Of a stretch of 7,324 bases of DNA, positions 1 through 5,220 are shown piece by piece. The first letter of the stretch is position 1. Each line of letters begins with the position of its first letter. The notes under the pieces were generated by a model that made no database searches, was not told where the DNA came from, and saw nothing but the letters and a program-made list of their open reading frames with translations. This stretch comes from Pseudorhodobacter antarcticus (GTDB taxonomy: Bacteria; Pseudomonadota; Alphaproteobacteria; Rhodobacterales; Rhodobacteraceae). The position numbers were made by a program, and so were the translations under genes. The stretch spans positions 1 to 7,324 of the forward strand of contig CAMDHB010000173.1 in the NCBI GenBank assembly GCA_945897655.1. The letters run 5' to 3'.

Positions 1-46
1 TTCGATTGGGGCACAAAACCCGATTCGGGACGCCACGTCAAGTTAA

Positions 47-65
47 ATAAATCAGAGTGATTTAT
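47..65. promoter_or_regulatory. Perfect AT-rich palindrome, candidate operator for the ROK regulator
   Basis: The sequence ATAAATCA-GAG-TGATTTAT is a perfect inverted repeat with 8-base arms around a 3-base centre. It is AT-rich in an otherwise GC-rich window and lies 83 bases upstream of the mutarotase start. ROK regulators such as Mlc, NagC and XylR bind AT-rich palindromes, and a ROK regulator gene is the second gene downstream, so an autoregulatory or locus-specific operator is a reasonable inference. No T-run follows the repeat, so it does not look like an intrinsic terminator of a gene to the left. The symmetry is seen directly; the function is inferred. Confidence 0.5.
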
Positions 66-92
66 CATTGACAGCCCGCCCATTTCCCCGCC

Positions 93-128
93 AGTGTGAT
101 CGAATCCTGCCCATCCTGCGGGCACACT
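93..128 (+). other. Possible bulged hairpin in the mutarotase 5' leader
   Basis: AGTGTG (93-98) can pair with CACACT (123-128). Inside it, CCTGC (106-110) can pair with GCGGG (118-122, including one G-U pair) around a 7-base loop, leaving bases 99-105 as a bulge. The heptamer TCGAATC occurs twice, at 100-106 and 128-134. If translation starts at 149, this is untranslated leader and could affect expression; if the TTG at 68 were the start, it would be coding. It does not match any riboswitch class I know. Chance pairing in GC-rich DNA is quite possible. Confidence 0.2.
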
Positions 129-148
129 CGAATCTTGGTGCAGACCTG

Positions 149-589
149 ATGCTGATCGGTATACCGCCCATCCTTGGCCCCGAGCTCCTTTTCACGCTCC
201 GTTCTATGGGACATGGCGACGAAATCGCTTTGGTCGACGGGAACTATCCCGCACAGGAACACGCCCGCCGTCTGGTGCGCGCTGACGGGCATGGCGTGCT
301 GCCCTTGCTGGAGGCGATCTTGACCGTGATGCCCCTGGACCACCTCGTACCCCAAGCCGCCTTTCGCGCCTCGCTGAACAATGATGCCCGGCAAGCCAAT
401 GCCTTTCATCACGCGGTTGACGCCGCCGTTGCACGACTGGCCCCCGGTTTTGCCGTGGTGCCACTCGACGGCGCCGATCTTTACCCCCGTATCCGCGCCG
501 CCCACACCATCGTCGCCACAACCGAGACGGCGCTTTTTGCCAATGTCATCCTGCGCAAGGGCGTCGTTGTCGTTCCCGGTACCCAGTAA
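149..589 (+). CDS. RbsD/FucU-family sugar mutarotase (FucU-like)
   Basis: This 146-residue cytoplasmic protein belongs to the RbsD/FucU family, which interconverts anomers or ring forms of sugars such as fucose and ribose so that transported sugar can enter kinase or isomerase pathways. The family N-terminus is clear: MLIGIPPILGPELL, then MGHGDEI at 20-26, with His22 in the position of the catalytic histidine, then Asp30 and NYPA at 32-35. The C-terminal signature is TTETALFANVIL at 124-135, where the residue I expect to be Tyr before A/G-N is Phe130. I chose the ATG at 149 because homologues begin at this MLxGIxPxL motif and are about 140 residues long. The frame is open back to a TTG at 68, but those 27 extra residues look unlike the family. 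The Shine-Dalgarno is weak (GGTG at 137-140). The ROK regulator gene follows 15 bases later, suggesting one transcript. The exact sugar cannot be read from the sequence; sugars imported by a neighbouring transporter outside the window are likely. Confidence 0.87.
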   Translation: MLIGIPPILGPELLFTLRSMGHGDEIALVDGNYPAQEHARRLVRADGHGVLPLLEAILTVMPLDHLVPQAAFRASLNNDARQANAFHHAVDAAVARLAPGFAVVPLDGADLYPRIRAAHTIVATTETALFANVILRKGVVVVPGTQ

Positions 590-604
590 GGCACCCAAGC
601 CACC

Positions 605-1828
605 ATGCAGATGTTCGACAGCCCCTCTGACAAATCCGCACCGGATGGTGCGGCGCTGCGTGGCACAAATCAATCGGGCATGCGCGACTACAACGAACGC
701 CTCGTGCTATCCCTCGTCCGCCAGTACGGAGCATTGGCCAAGTCCGACATTGCCCGGATGACGGGACTTTCCGCACAAACCACCTCCGTCATCATGCGCG
801 CGCTGGAACAGGACGGCCTGTTGCAGCGCGGTGAACCGGTGCGCGGCCGCATCGGCCAACCCTCTGTGCCCATGTCCCTGAATGAGGACGGGGCGTTCTT
901 TCTGGGCTTGAAAATCGGCCGCCGTTCGGCCGATCTGGTGCTGGTCGATTTCATGGGAACCGTCCGCGCCACCCACCGCCGCGTCTACCGCTATCCCACC
1001 CCCGGCGCCGTCGTGGCCTTTGTGGCCGAGGCTCTGCCGGGCCTGACCAAGGCGCTTTCCCACGACCAGCGCGCCCGGATCAGCGGCATGGGCGTAGCCA
1101 TGCCATTTCAGCTCTGGAACTGGGTGCAGGCCCTTGGCGCGCCCCAGTCCGAAATGGACGCCTGGCGCGAACGCGACATTCAGGCCGAACTTGCCGCCAT
1201 CTGCGGCGTCCCCGTCTTTGTGCAAAACGACGCCACCTCCGCCTGCGGGGCGGAACTGGTCTTTGGCACGGGCGAGCGCCCCAAGGATTTCCTTTATTTC
1301 TACTTCGGCACCTTCATCGGTGGCGGGCTGGTGCTGAACGGCCAGCTGTTTCTCGGCCGCACCGGCAATGCCGCAGGCGTGGGCCCCATCCCGGTGCCCG
1401 GCCCTGACGGCCACATCCGCCGCCTGTTTGACAGCGCCTCCCTCTCCGTTCTGGCGCAGATGATGGAGGCGGCTGGCCAAAGTTCGGACCACATCTGGGA
1501 ACGCCCCGACCGCTGGCAAGTGTCCGAGAACATCCTGACCGCCTGGATCGCAATGGCAGCCGAAGGTCTGGCCAGTGCCATCCTCTCCGCCTCGGCCCTG
1601 CTGGAGCTTGAGGCGGTGCTGATCGACGGCTGGTTCCCCGCCTCCGTCCGCAGCGACCTGACCCGCCGCACCGGCGAAGCTTTGCGCCGGATGGACCTGT
1701 CCGGCATCCTGCCGCCGCAAGTCCGCGAAGGAACGGTGGGCGCACAGGCCCGGTCGCTGGGTGCTGCCGCCATCCCCCTCAGCCAACGCTATCTGATAGA
1801 CCAGAACGCCGCCACCCGCGCAATCTGA
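605..1828 (+). CDS. ROK-family transcriptional regulator (NagC/XylR/FrcR-like)
   Basis: This 407-residue protein has a winged helix-turn-helix at about 29-77 (KSDIARMTGLSAQTTSVIM forms the core) followed by an actin-like ROK sugar-kinase fold. The sequence running from GRIGQPSVPMSL into GLKIGRRSADLVLVD (about 81-115) is the typical bridge into the first phosphate-binding region. QNDATSACGAE (207-217) keeps the Asp209 that is the catalytic base in ROK kinases, and FGTFIGGGLVLNG (234-246) matches the second phosphate loop. The ROK zinc motif (GH...CxCGxxGC) is missing: the equivalent stretch reads GPIPVPGPDG (260-269) with no cysteines, as in a subset of alphaproteobacterial sugar regulators. 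The family usually represses sugar transport and catabolism genes and is released by the sugar or its phosphate. The gene sits directly behind the FucU-like mutarotase, so control of the same sugar locus is likely, possibly through the palindrome at 47-65. A downstream ATG at 611 is also possible; AAGG at 588-591 is the only upstream Shine-Dalgarno-like match. The specific inducer is unknown. Confidence 0.92.
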   Translation: MQMFDSPSDKSAPDGAALRGTNQSGMRDYNERLVLSLVRQYGALAKSDIARMTGLSAQTTSVIMRALEQDGLLQRGEPVRGRIGQPSVPMSLNEDGAFFLGLKIGRRSADLVLVDFMGTVRATHRRVYRYPTPGAVVAFVAEALPGLTKALSHDQRARISGMGVAMPFQLWNWVQALGAPQSEMDAWRERDIQAELAAICGVPVFVQNDATSACGAELVFGTGERPKDFLYFYFGTFIGGGLVLNGQLFLGRTGNAAGVGPIPVPGPDGHIRRLFDSASLSVLAQMMEAAGQSSDHIWERPDRWQVSENILTAWIAMAAEGLASAILSASALLELEAVLIDGWFPASVRSDLTRRTGEALRRMDLSGILPPQVREGTVGAQARSLGAAAIPLSQRYLIDQNAATRAI

Positions 1829-1834
1829 CCGGAA

Positions 1835-1853
1835 GATGGGCAGATTGCCCATC
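1835..1853. repeat. Extragenic perfect palindrome (REP-like or terminator-like hairpin)
   Basis: GATGGGCA-GAT-TGCCCATC is a perfect 8-bp stem with a 3-base loop, beginning six bases after the ROK gene stop codon. Its position suits a transcription-end or mRNA-stabilising hairpin, but no T-run follows (CTACAAG), so it is not a canonical intrinsic terminator. From memory, GGATGGGCA-type palindromes are dispersed between genes in related genomes, so it may be a repeated extragenic element. One window cannot show copy number. Confidence 0.55.
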
Positions 1854-1866
1854 CTACAAGTCGCCC

Positions 1867-1885
1867 GATCTGACTGTCACAGATC
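1867..1885. repeat. Short inverted repeat in the ROK-trpC gap
   Basis: GATCTG (1867-1872) and CAGATC (1880-1885) are perfect 6-base arms around a 7-base centre, 55 bases upstream of the trpC start. The repeat could be a regulator site or a second hairpin following the one at 1835-1853. I cannot link it to a known regulator. The rest of the 1829-1940 gap is pyrimidine-rich, with no convincing -35/-10 pair that I can see. Confidence 0.3.
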
Positions 1886-1940
1886 AGCTCCCAGTCCGGG
1901 CACCCTTCCCTTCCCCCCGCCTTTTGGCTAGGTCTGTTGC

Positions 1941-2753
1941 ATGAGCACGATCCTGGACCGCATCAAGACCTACAAGCTGGAAGAGGTGGCCACCCGCAAG
2001 GCCGCCCGCCCCTTGGCACGCGTCGAAGAAGACGCCGAATCCGCCCCTGCGCCACGCGGCTTTGCGCGTGCGCTTTCGGCCGCCGCCACCGCAGGCTATG
2101 GCCTTATCGCCGAGATCAAGAAGGCCAGCCCCTCACGCGGGCTGATCCGCCCCGATTTCGACCCACCCGCCCTAGCCCGCGCTTATGAGGCTGGCGGTGC
2201 CGCCTGCCTCTCGGTCCTGACCGACACCCCCTCGTTTCAGGGGGCTGACCTGTTCCTCACGCAGGCCCATCAGGCCACCAAACTGCCCTGCCTGCGCAAG
2301 GATTTCATCTACGACACCTATCAAGTCGCCGAAGCCCGCGCCCTGCACGCCGATTGCATCCTGATCATCATGGCCTCGGTCTCCGACACCCAGGCCGTCG
2401 AACTCGAAGCCGCCGCCACCCACTACGGCATGGATGTGCTGATCGAGGTGCACGACCGCGCCGAGCTTGACCGCGCCACCCTTCTCACCTCGCCGCTGAT
2501 CGGCATCAACAACCGCAACCTGCATTCCTTCGAAGTGTCGCTGGACACAACCCGCCAACTGGCCCGCCACGTCCCCGAAGGCCGCCTGATCGTGTCCGAA
2601 TCCGGCCTTTATACCCCCGCTGATCTGGCTGAAATGGCCCGCTACGGTGCACGTTGCTTCCTGATCGGCGAAAGCCTGATGCGGCAAGACGATGTCGCCG
2701 CCGCCACACGCGCGATCCTTGCCAAACCGCTGACCTCACAGGGCGGGACATGA
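1941..2753 (+). CDS. trpC: Indole-3-glycerol phosphate synthase
   Basis: This 270-residue cytoplasmic enzyme closes the indole ring: it converts carboxyphenylaminodeoxyribulose phosphate to indole-3-glycerol phosphate, the step before tryptophan synthase. It is a single-domain TIM barrel of usual length, not the TrpC-TrpF fusion of E. coli. Catalytic motifs are intact: IAEIKKASPSRG (56-67, with Glu58 and Lys60), LRKDF (118-122, Lys120), LIEVH (167-171, Glu169), GINNRNL (188-194, Asn190) and VSESG (218-222, Ser221), followed by the phosphate-binding LIGESL. The ATG at 1941 gives the standard N-terminus STILDRIKTYKLEEV; only a weak AGG (1930-1932) precedes it. The stop overlaps the moaC start (ATGA), implying coupled translation. 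The expected partners trpG and trpD are not upstream; a sugar regulator gene lies there instead. Confidence 0.97.
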   Translation: MSTILDRIKTYKLEEVATRKAARPLARVEEDAESAPAPRGFARALSAAATAGYGLIAEIKKASPSRGLIRPDFDPPALARAYEAGGAACLSVLTDTPSFQGADLFLTQAHQATKLPCLRKDFIYDTYQVAEARALHADCILIIMASVSDTQAVELEAAATHYGMDVLIEVHDRAELDRATLLTSPLIGINNRNLHSFEVSLDTTRQLARHVPEGRLIVSESGLYTPADLAEMARYGARCFLIGESLMRQDDVAAATRAILAKPLTSQGGT

Positions 2754-3235
2754 CCGACCCCGACAAAACCTTGACCCATTTTGATGATCAGGGTCACGCC
2801 CATATGGTCGATGTCTCCGAGAAATCGGTAACCGACCGGGTCGCCATTGCCGAGGGTCTGGTGCGCATGTCGCCCGAAACCCTGGCCCTGATTTCCGAAG
2901 GCCGGGCGAAAAAGGGCGATGTTCTGGGCGTTGCCCGCTTGGCAGGAATCATGGCCGCCAAGAAAACCGCCGACCTGATCCCGCTCTGCCACCCCCTCGC
3001 CCTGACCCGTGTTGCCGTTGACCTGACCCTTGATCCGGCCCTGCCCGGCGTGCGGATCACCGCCACCGTCAAAACCTCCGGCCTGACCGGGGTCGAGATG
3101 GAGGCGCTGACTGCAGTCTCTGTCGCCTGCCTGACTGTCTATGACATGCTGAAGGCCGCGCAAAAGTCGATGCAGATCGACGGCATCAGATTGATCCTGA
3201 AAGATGGCGGAAAATCAGGGCTTTACGAGGCATAG
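2750..3235 (+). CDS. moaC: Cyclic pyranopterin monophosphate synthase MoaC
   Basis: This 161-residue protein completes the first stage of molybdenum cofactor synthesis: it turns the 3',8-cyclo-GTP made by the radical-SAM enzyme MoaA into cyclic pyranopterin monophosphate. It acts as a cytoplasmic hexamer. The sequence is canonical: LTHFDDQG (8-15), MVDVSEK (19-25), KGDVLGVARLAGIMAAKKT (55-73) with Lys55, LIPLCHPL (76-83) with His81, GVEMEALTAVSVA (114-126), and YDMLK (131-135) with Asp132 and Lys135. The ATG at 2750 is chosen because the family N-terminus starts there and it overlaps the trpC stop by four bases; upstream residues in the same frame are antisense-like Arg-rich translation inside trpC. 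A GGGCGGG run (2741-2747) may act as the ribosome binding site. moeA follows after a 2-base gap. Confidence 0.97.
   Translation: MTDPDKTLTHFDDQGHAHMVDVSEKSVTDRVAIAEGLVRMSPETLALISEGRAKKGDVLGVARLAGIMAAKKTADLIPLCHPLALTRVAVDLTLDPALPGVRITATVKTSGLTGVEMEALTAVSVACLTVYDMLKAAQKSMQIDGIRLILKDGGKSGLYEA
3227..3230 (+). promoter_or_regulatory. Ribosome binding site of moeA
   Basis: GAGG lies inside the last codons of moaC, 7 bases before the moeA ATG at 3238. With the moaC stop only 2 bases before that ATG, ribosomes finishing moaC can reinitiate directly on moeA, which supports translational coupling and fixes this start. Confidence 0.7.
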
Positions 3236-3237
3236 CT

Positions 3238-4416
3238 ATGATTTCGGTTGAACAGGCCCTGTCGCAATGCCTTGACCTTGTGACGCATTTGGCCACCGAG
3301 CAGGTCGCCCTGCGCCATGCCATTGGCCGCATGATGCCCACCGCCGCCACCGCCAACCGCGACCAACCCCCATTTTCCGCCTCCGCGATGGACGGCTATG
3401 CCGTTGCGGGCGATCCGACCCCCGGCGCGCGCTTTGCAGTCATCGGAGAAGCAGGCGCCGGACATGCCTTTGACGGGACCGTCGGCCCCGATCAAGCGGT
3501 GCGCATCTTTACCGGCGCGCCCGTTCCCGCCGGTGCCACCCGGGTCATCATCCAAGAGGACACAGTCCGCGACGGCGACCACATCACCGTGCGCCCGAAC
3601 GCCGATGCCGCCACCAACATCCGCGCCCAAGGTCAGGATTTCCGCCTCGGCGACAGCCTGCCCCCGCGCCGCTTGTCCGCCTACGATCTGGCCCTGCTCG
3701 CGGCCATGAATGTGCCCCAGGTCACCGTCAGCCGCCGCCCCGTCGTGGCCCTCATCGCCACTGGCGACGAATTGGTCATGCCGGGCGAGGTGCCCTCGCC
3801 TGACCAGATCATCGCCTCCAACACCTTCGCCCTTGCGGCCTTGATCGAGGCTGAAGGCGGAATTGCCCGCATCCTGCCCATCGCCCGTGACACACCCGAA
3901 GACCTGCGCGCCGTCCTGACCCTCGGCCTTGATGCCGATCTGATCGTGACCATCGGCGGCGCATCGGTTGGTGACCATGATCTGGTGGCCTCCGTGACCG
4001 CCGAAATGGGGATGCAGCGCGCCTTCTGGCGTATCGCCATGCGGCCCGGCAAGCCGCTGATGGCAGGCCGCCTGCACGGCAAACCCGTCCTGGGCCTGCC
4101 CGGCAACCCCGTCTCGGCCATCGTCTGCTGCCACCTGTTCGTGCTGCCCATGCTGCGCGCCATGCAACGCCGGCCCGACCTGTCGTCCCGCCCTCAGCGC
4201 GCTGAACTGTCGGTCAATCTTGCCCCCAACGGCCCCCGCGCCCATTACATGCGCGCCACCCTCACCCCGACCGATGGCATCCCCACCATCGCACCCTTCA
4301 CCTCGCAGGACTCGGCCCTGTTGCGCATCCTGTCCGATGCCAATGCCCTCCTGATCCGACCCGTGAACGATCCTGCACGGACGGCGGGTGAGGCTGTTAC
4401 CTTCCTGCCGCTCTAG
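3238..4416 (+). CDS. moeA: Molybdopterin molybdenumtransferase MoeA
   Basis: This 392-residue cytoplasmic enzyme inserts molybdate into adenylylated molybdopterin (supplied by MogA or a MogA-like protein), releasing AMP and giving active molybdenum cofactor. Domains run in the usual order. The N-terminal linker region carries PPFSASAMDGYAV (44-56, Asp52). Next is a substrate region with RIFTGAPVPAG (89-99, Thr92). The MoCF/MogA-like core has ATGDEL (174-179, Glu178), TIGGASVGDHD (238-248, Asp246), MRPGKP (268-273) and GLPGNPVSA (286-294). A C-terminal beta domain follows, with HYMRA near 336-340. Length is close to E. coli MoeA (about 411). No residue known to be essential is obviously missing. 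It is the last gene of the trpC-moaC-moeA unit; the 105-base gap after it contains the separate lexA promoter. The cofactor would serve molybdoenzymes encoded elsewhere. Confidence 0.96.
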   Translation: MISVEQALSQCLDLVTHLATEQVALRHAIGRMMPTAATANRDQPPFSASAMDGYAVAGDPTPGARFAVIGEAGAGHAFDGTVGPDQAVRIFTGAPVPAGATRVIIQEDTVRDGDHITVRPNADAATNIRAQGQDFRLGDSLPPRRLSAYDLALLAAMNVPQVTVSRRPVVALIATGDELVMPGEVPSPDQIIASNTFALAALIEAEGGIARILPIARDTPEDLRAVLTLGLDADLIVTIGGASVGDHDLVASVTAEMGMQRAFWRIAMRPGKPLMAGRLHGKPVLGLPGNPVSAIVCCHLFVLPMLRAMQRRPDLSSRPQRAELSVNLAPNGPRAHYMRATLTPTDGIPTIAPFTSQDSALLRILSDANALLIRPVNDPARTAGEAVTFLPL

Positions 4417-4438
4417 GGCAAATATCCAGCCTCTCCCC

Positions 4439-4444
4439 TTGACA
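4439..4444 (+). promoter_or_regulatory. -35 element of the predicted lexA promoter
   Basis: TTGACA is a perfect sigma-70 family -35 hexamer in the moeA-lexA gap. At 17-base spacing the matching -10 would be CAGAAC (4462-4467), a poor 3/6 match; GAACAT (4464-4469) at 19 bases is equally weak. Both -10 candidates lie in the LexA box at 4453-4467, so bound LexA would cover the promoter core. The -35 is clear; the exact -10 and transcription start are uncertain. Confidence 0.6.
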
Positions 4445-4452
4445 CAAACCAA

Positions 4453-4467
4453 GAACGCGGGCAGAAC
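4453..4467. promoter_or_regulatory. Alphaproteobacterial SOS box (LexA operator) of lexA
   Basis: GAAC-GCGGGCA-GAAC is an exact match to GAAC-N7-GAAC, read on the other strand as GTTC-N7-GTTC, the direct-repeat LexA operator known for alphaproteobacteria (for example Rhodobacter sphaeroides). It sits 8 bases downstream of the TTGACA -35 element and 54 bases before the lexA ATG, over the expected -10 region. This is the place expected for autorepression of lexA and its release after DNA damage. Confidence 0.88.
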
Positions 4468-4510
4468 ATTGCGATAACACTTGGCCGTGGGGGCTTTGGT
4501 AGTGCAGACT

Positions 4511-4516
4511 GGGGTG
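4511..4516 (+). promoter_or_regulatory. Ribosome binding site of lexA
   Basis: GGGGTG, a Shine-Dalgarno-like purine run, ends 5 bases before the ATG at 4522 and supports that start codon for lexA. Confidence 0.55.
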
Positions 4517-4521
4517 ACAGG

Positions 4522-5220
4522 ATGCTGACGCGCAAACAACTGGAATTGCTGGATTTCATTCGCGTGCGGATGGAGGTGGACGGTGTTCCACCCTCGTTTG
4601 ACGAGATGAAGGATGCGCTGGACCTGAAATCGAAATCCGGCATCCACCGCCTGATCACCGCGCTGGAGGAGCGGGGCTTCATCCGCCGCCTCGCCCACCG
4701 CGCCCGCGCCCTTGAAATCCTGAAACTGCCCGAGGCGATGGAAAAACCTGGCTTCAAGCCGACCGTCACCACCGGCAGCAAGCCCGATGCACCGCCCCGC
4801 CGCCCCGCCGCCGCGCTGGAGATTCAGCCGGTTGACGCGATGGACATCCCCCTGATGGGCCGCATCGCCGCCGGCGTCCCGATCGAGGCTATTTCCCATG
4901 TCTCCCACCACGTCGCCGTGCCCGGGTCGCTCCTATCCGGCCGTGGCTCGCATTACGCGCTTGAGGTCAAGGGCGACTCGATGATCGAGGCTGGCATCAA
5001 TGACGGCGATATCGTCGTGATCCGCGAACAGCAAACCGCCGACAATGGCGATATCGTCGTGGCCCTGGTCGAGGATGCCGAGGCCACTTTGAAACGCTTT
5101 CGCCGCCGTGGCAGCATGATCGCGCTGGAGGCGGCAAACCCGGCTTACGAAACCCGCGTCTTCCCCGACCACATGGTCAAGGTGCAGGGCAAGCTGGTTG
5201 GTCTGATCCGCAGCTACTGA
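4522..5220 (+). CDS. lexA: SOS response repressor and autoprotease LexA
   Basis: This 232-residue protein is the master repressor of the SOS DNA-damage response. It binds GTTC-N7-GTTC operators and cuts itself when stimulated by RecA filaments. The N-terminal winged helix covers about 1-65 (MLTRKQLELLDFI, VPPSFDEMKDALDLKSKSGIHRLI, LEERGFIRR). A Pro/Ala-rich linker of about 40 residues (67-107) is longer than in E. coli LexA (202 residues in total) and typical of alphaproteobacteria. The C-terminal S24 peptidase domain has the cleavage bond Ala117-Gly118 in RIAAGVPIEA, nucleophile Ser153 in GDSMIEAGI, and general base Lys191 in ATLKRF, all intact, so self-cleavage should work. The gene has its own promoter and SOS box just upstream, so it is probably separately regulated, although read-through from moeA is possible. 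Its last 44 bases overlap the 3' end of the convergent comEC. Confidence 0.98.
   Translation: MLTRKQLELLDFIRVRMEVDGVPPSFDEMKDALDLKSKSGIHRLITALEERGFIRRLAHRARALEILKLPEAMEKPGFKPTVTTGSKPDAPPRRPAAALEIQPVDAMDIPLMGRIAAGVPIEAISHVSHHVAVPGSLLSGRGSHYALEVKGDSMIEAGINDGDIVVIREQQTADNGDIVVALVEDAEATLKRFRRRGSMIALEAANPAYETRVFPDHMVKVQGKLVGLIRSY

Noticed and set aside
1..60. Tail of a gene entering from the left edge
   Set aside because: All three plus frames reach a stop at 44-60 (44-46, 48-50 and 58-60), so a gene end is possible, but 14-19 codons are too few to identify a frame or family. I see nothing else definite in 1-46.
68..73. TTGACA as a -35 element for the mutarotase
   Set aside because: No acceptable -10 hexamer lies 16-18 bases downstream; the match may be coincidental.
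68..148. TTG at 68 as start of the mutarotase, adding 27 residues
   Set aside because: The extra residues do not resemble the family N-terminus, which begins cleanly at the ATG at 149.
707..1852. 381-codon open frame on the minus strand opposite the ROK gene
   Set aside because: It is a low-complexity shadow of the ROK gene; the sense frame has clear domains and normal codon bias.
1886..1940. trp attenuator or leader peptide upstream of trpC
   Set aside because: No short frame with consecutive Trp codons and no alternative terminator stem is visible.
4417..4438. Intrinsic terminator after moeA
   Set aside because: I found no GC-rich stem followed by a T-run in this stretch.
3223..4911. 562-codon open frame on the minus strand across moeA and lexA
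   Set aside because: It is antisense to two well-supported genes, is Gly/His/Asp/Gln-rich with no recognisable family, and is expected from GC-biased codon positions in the real genes.
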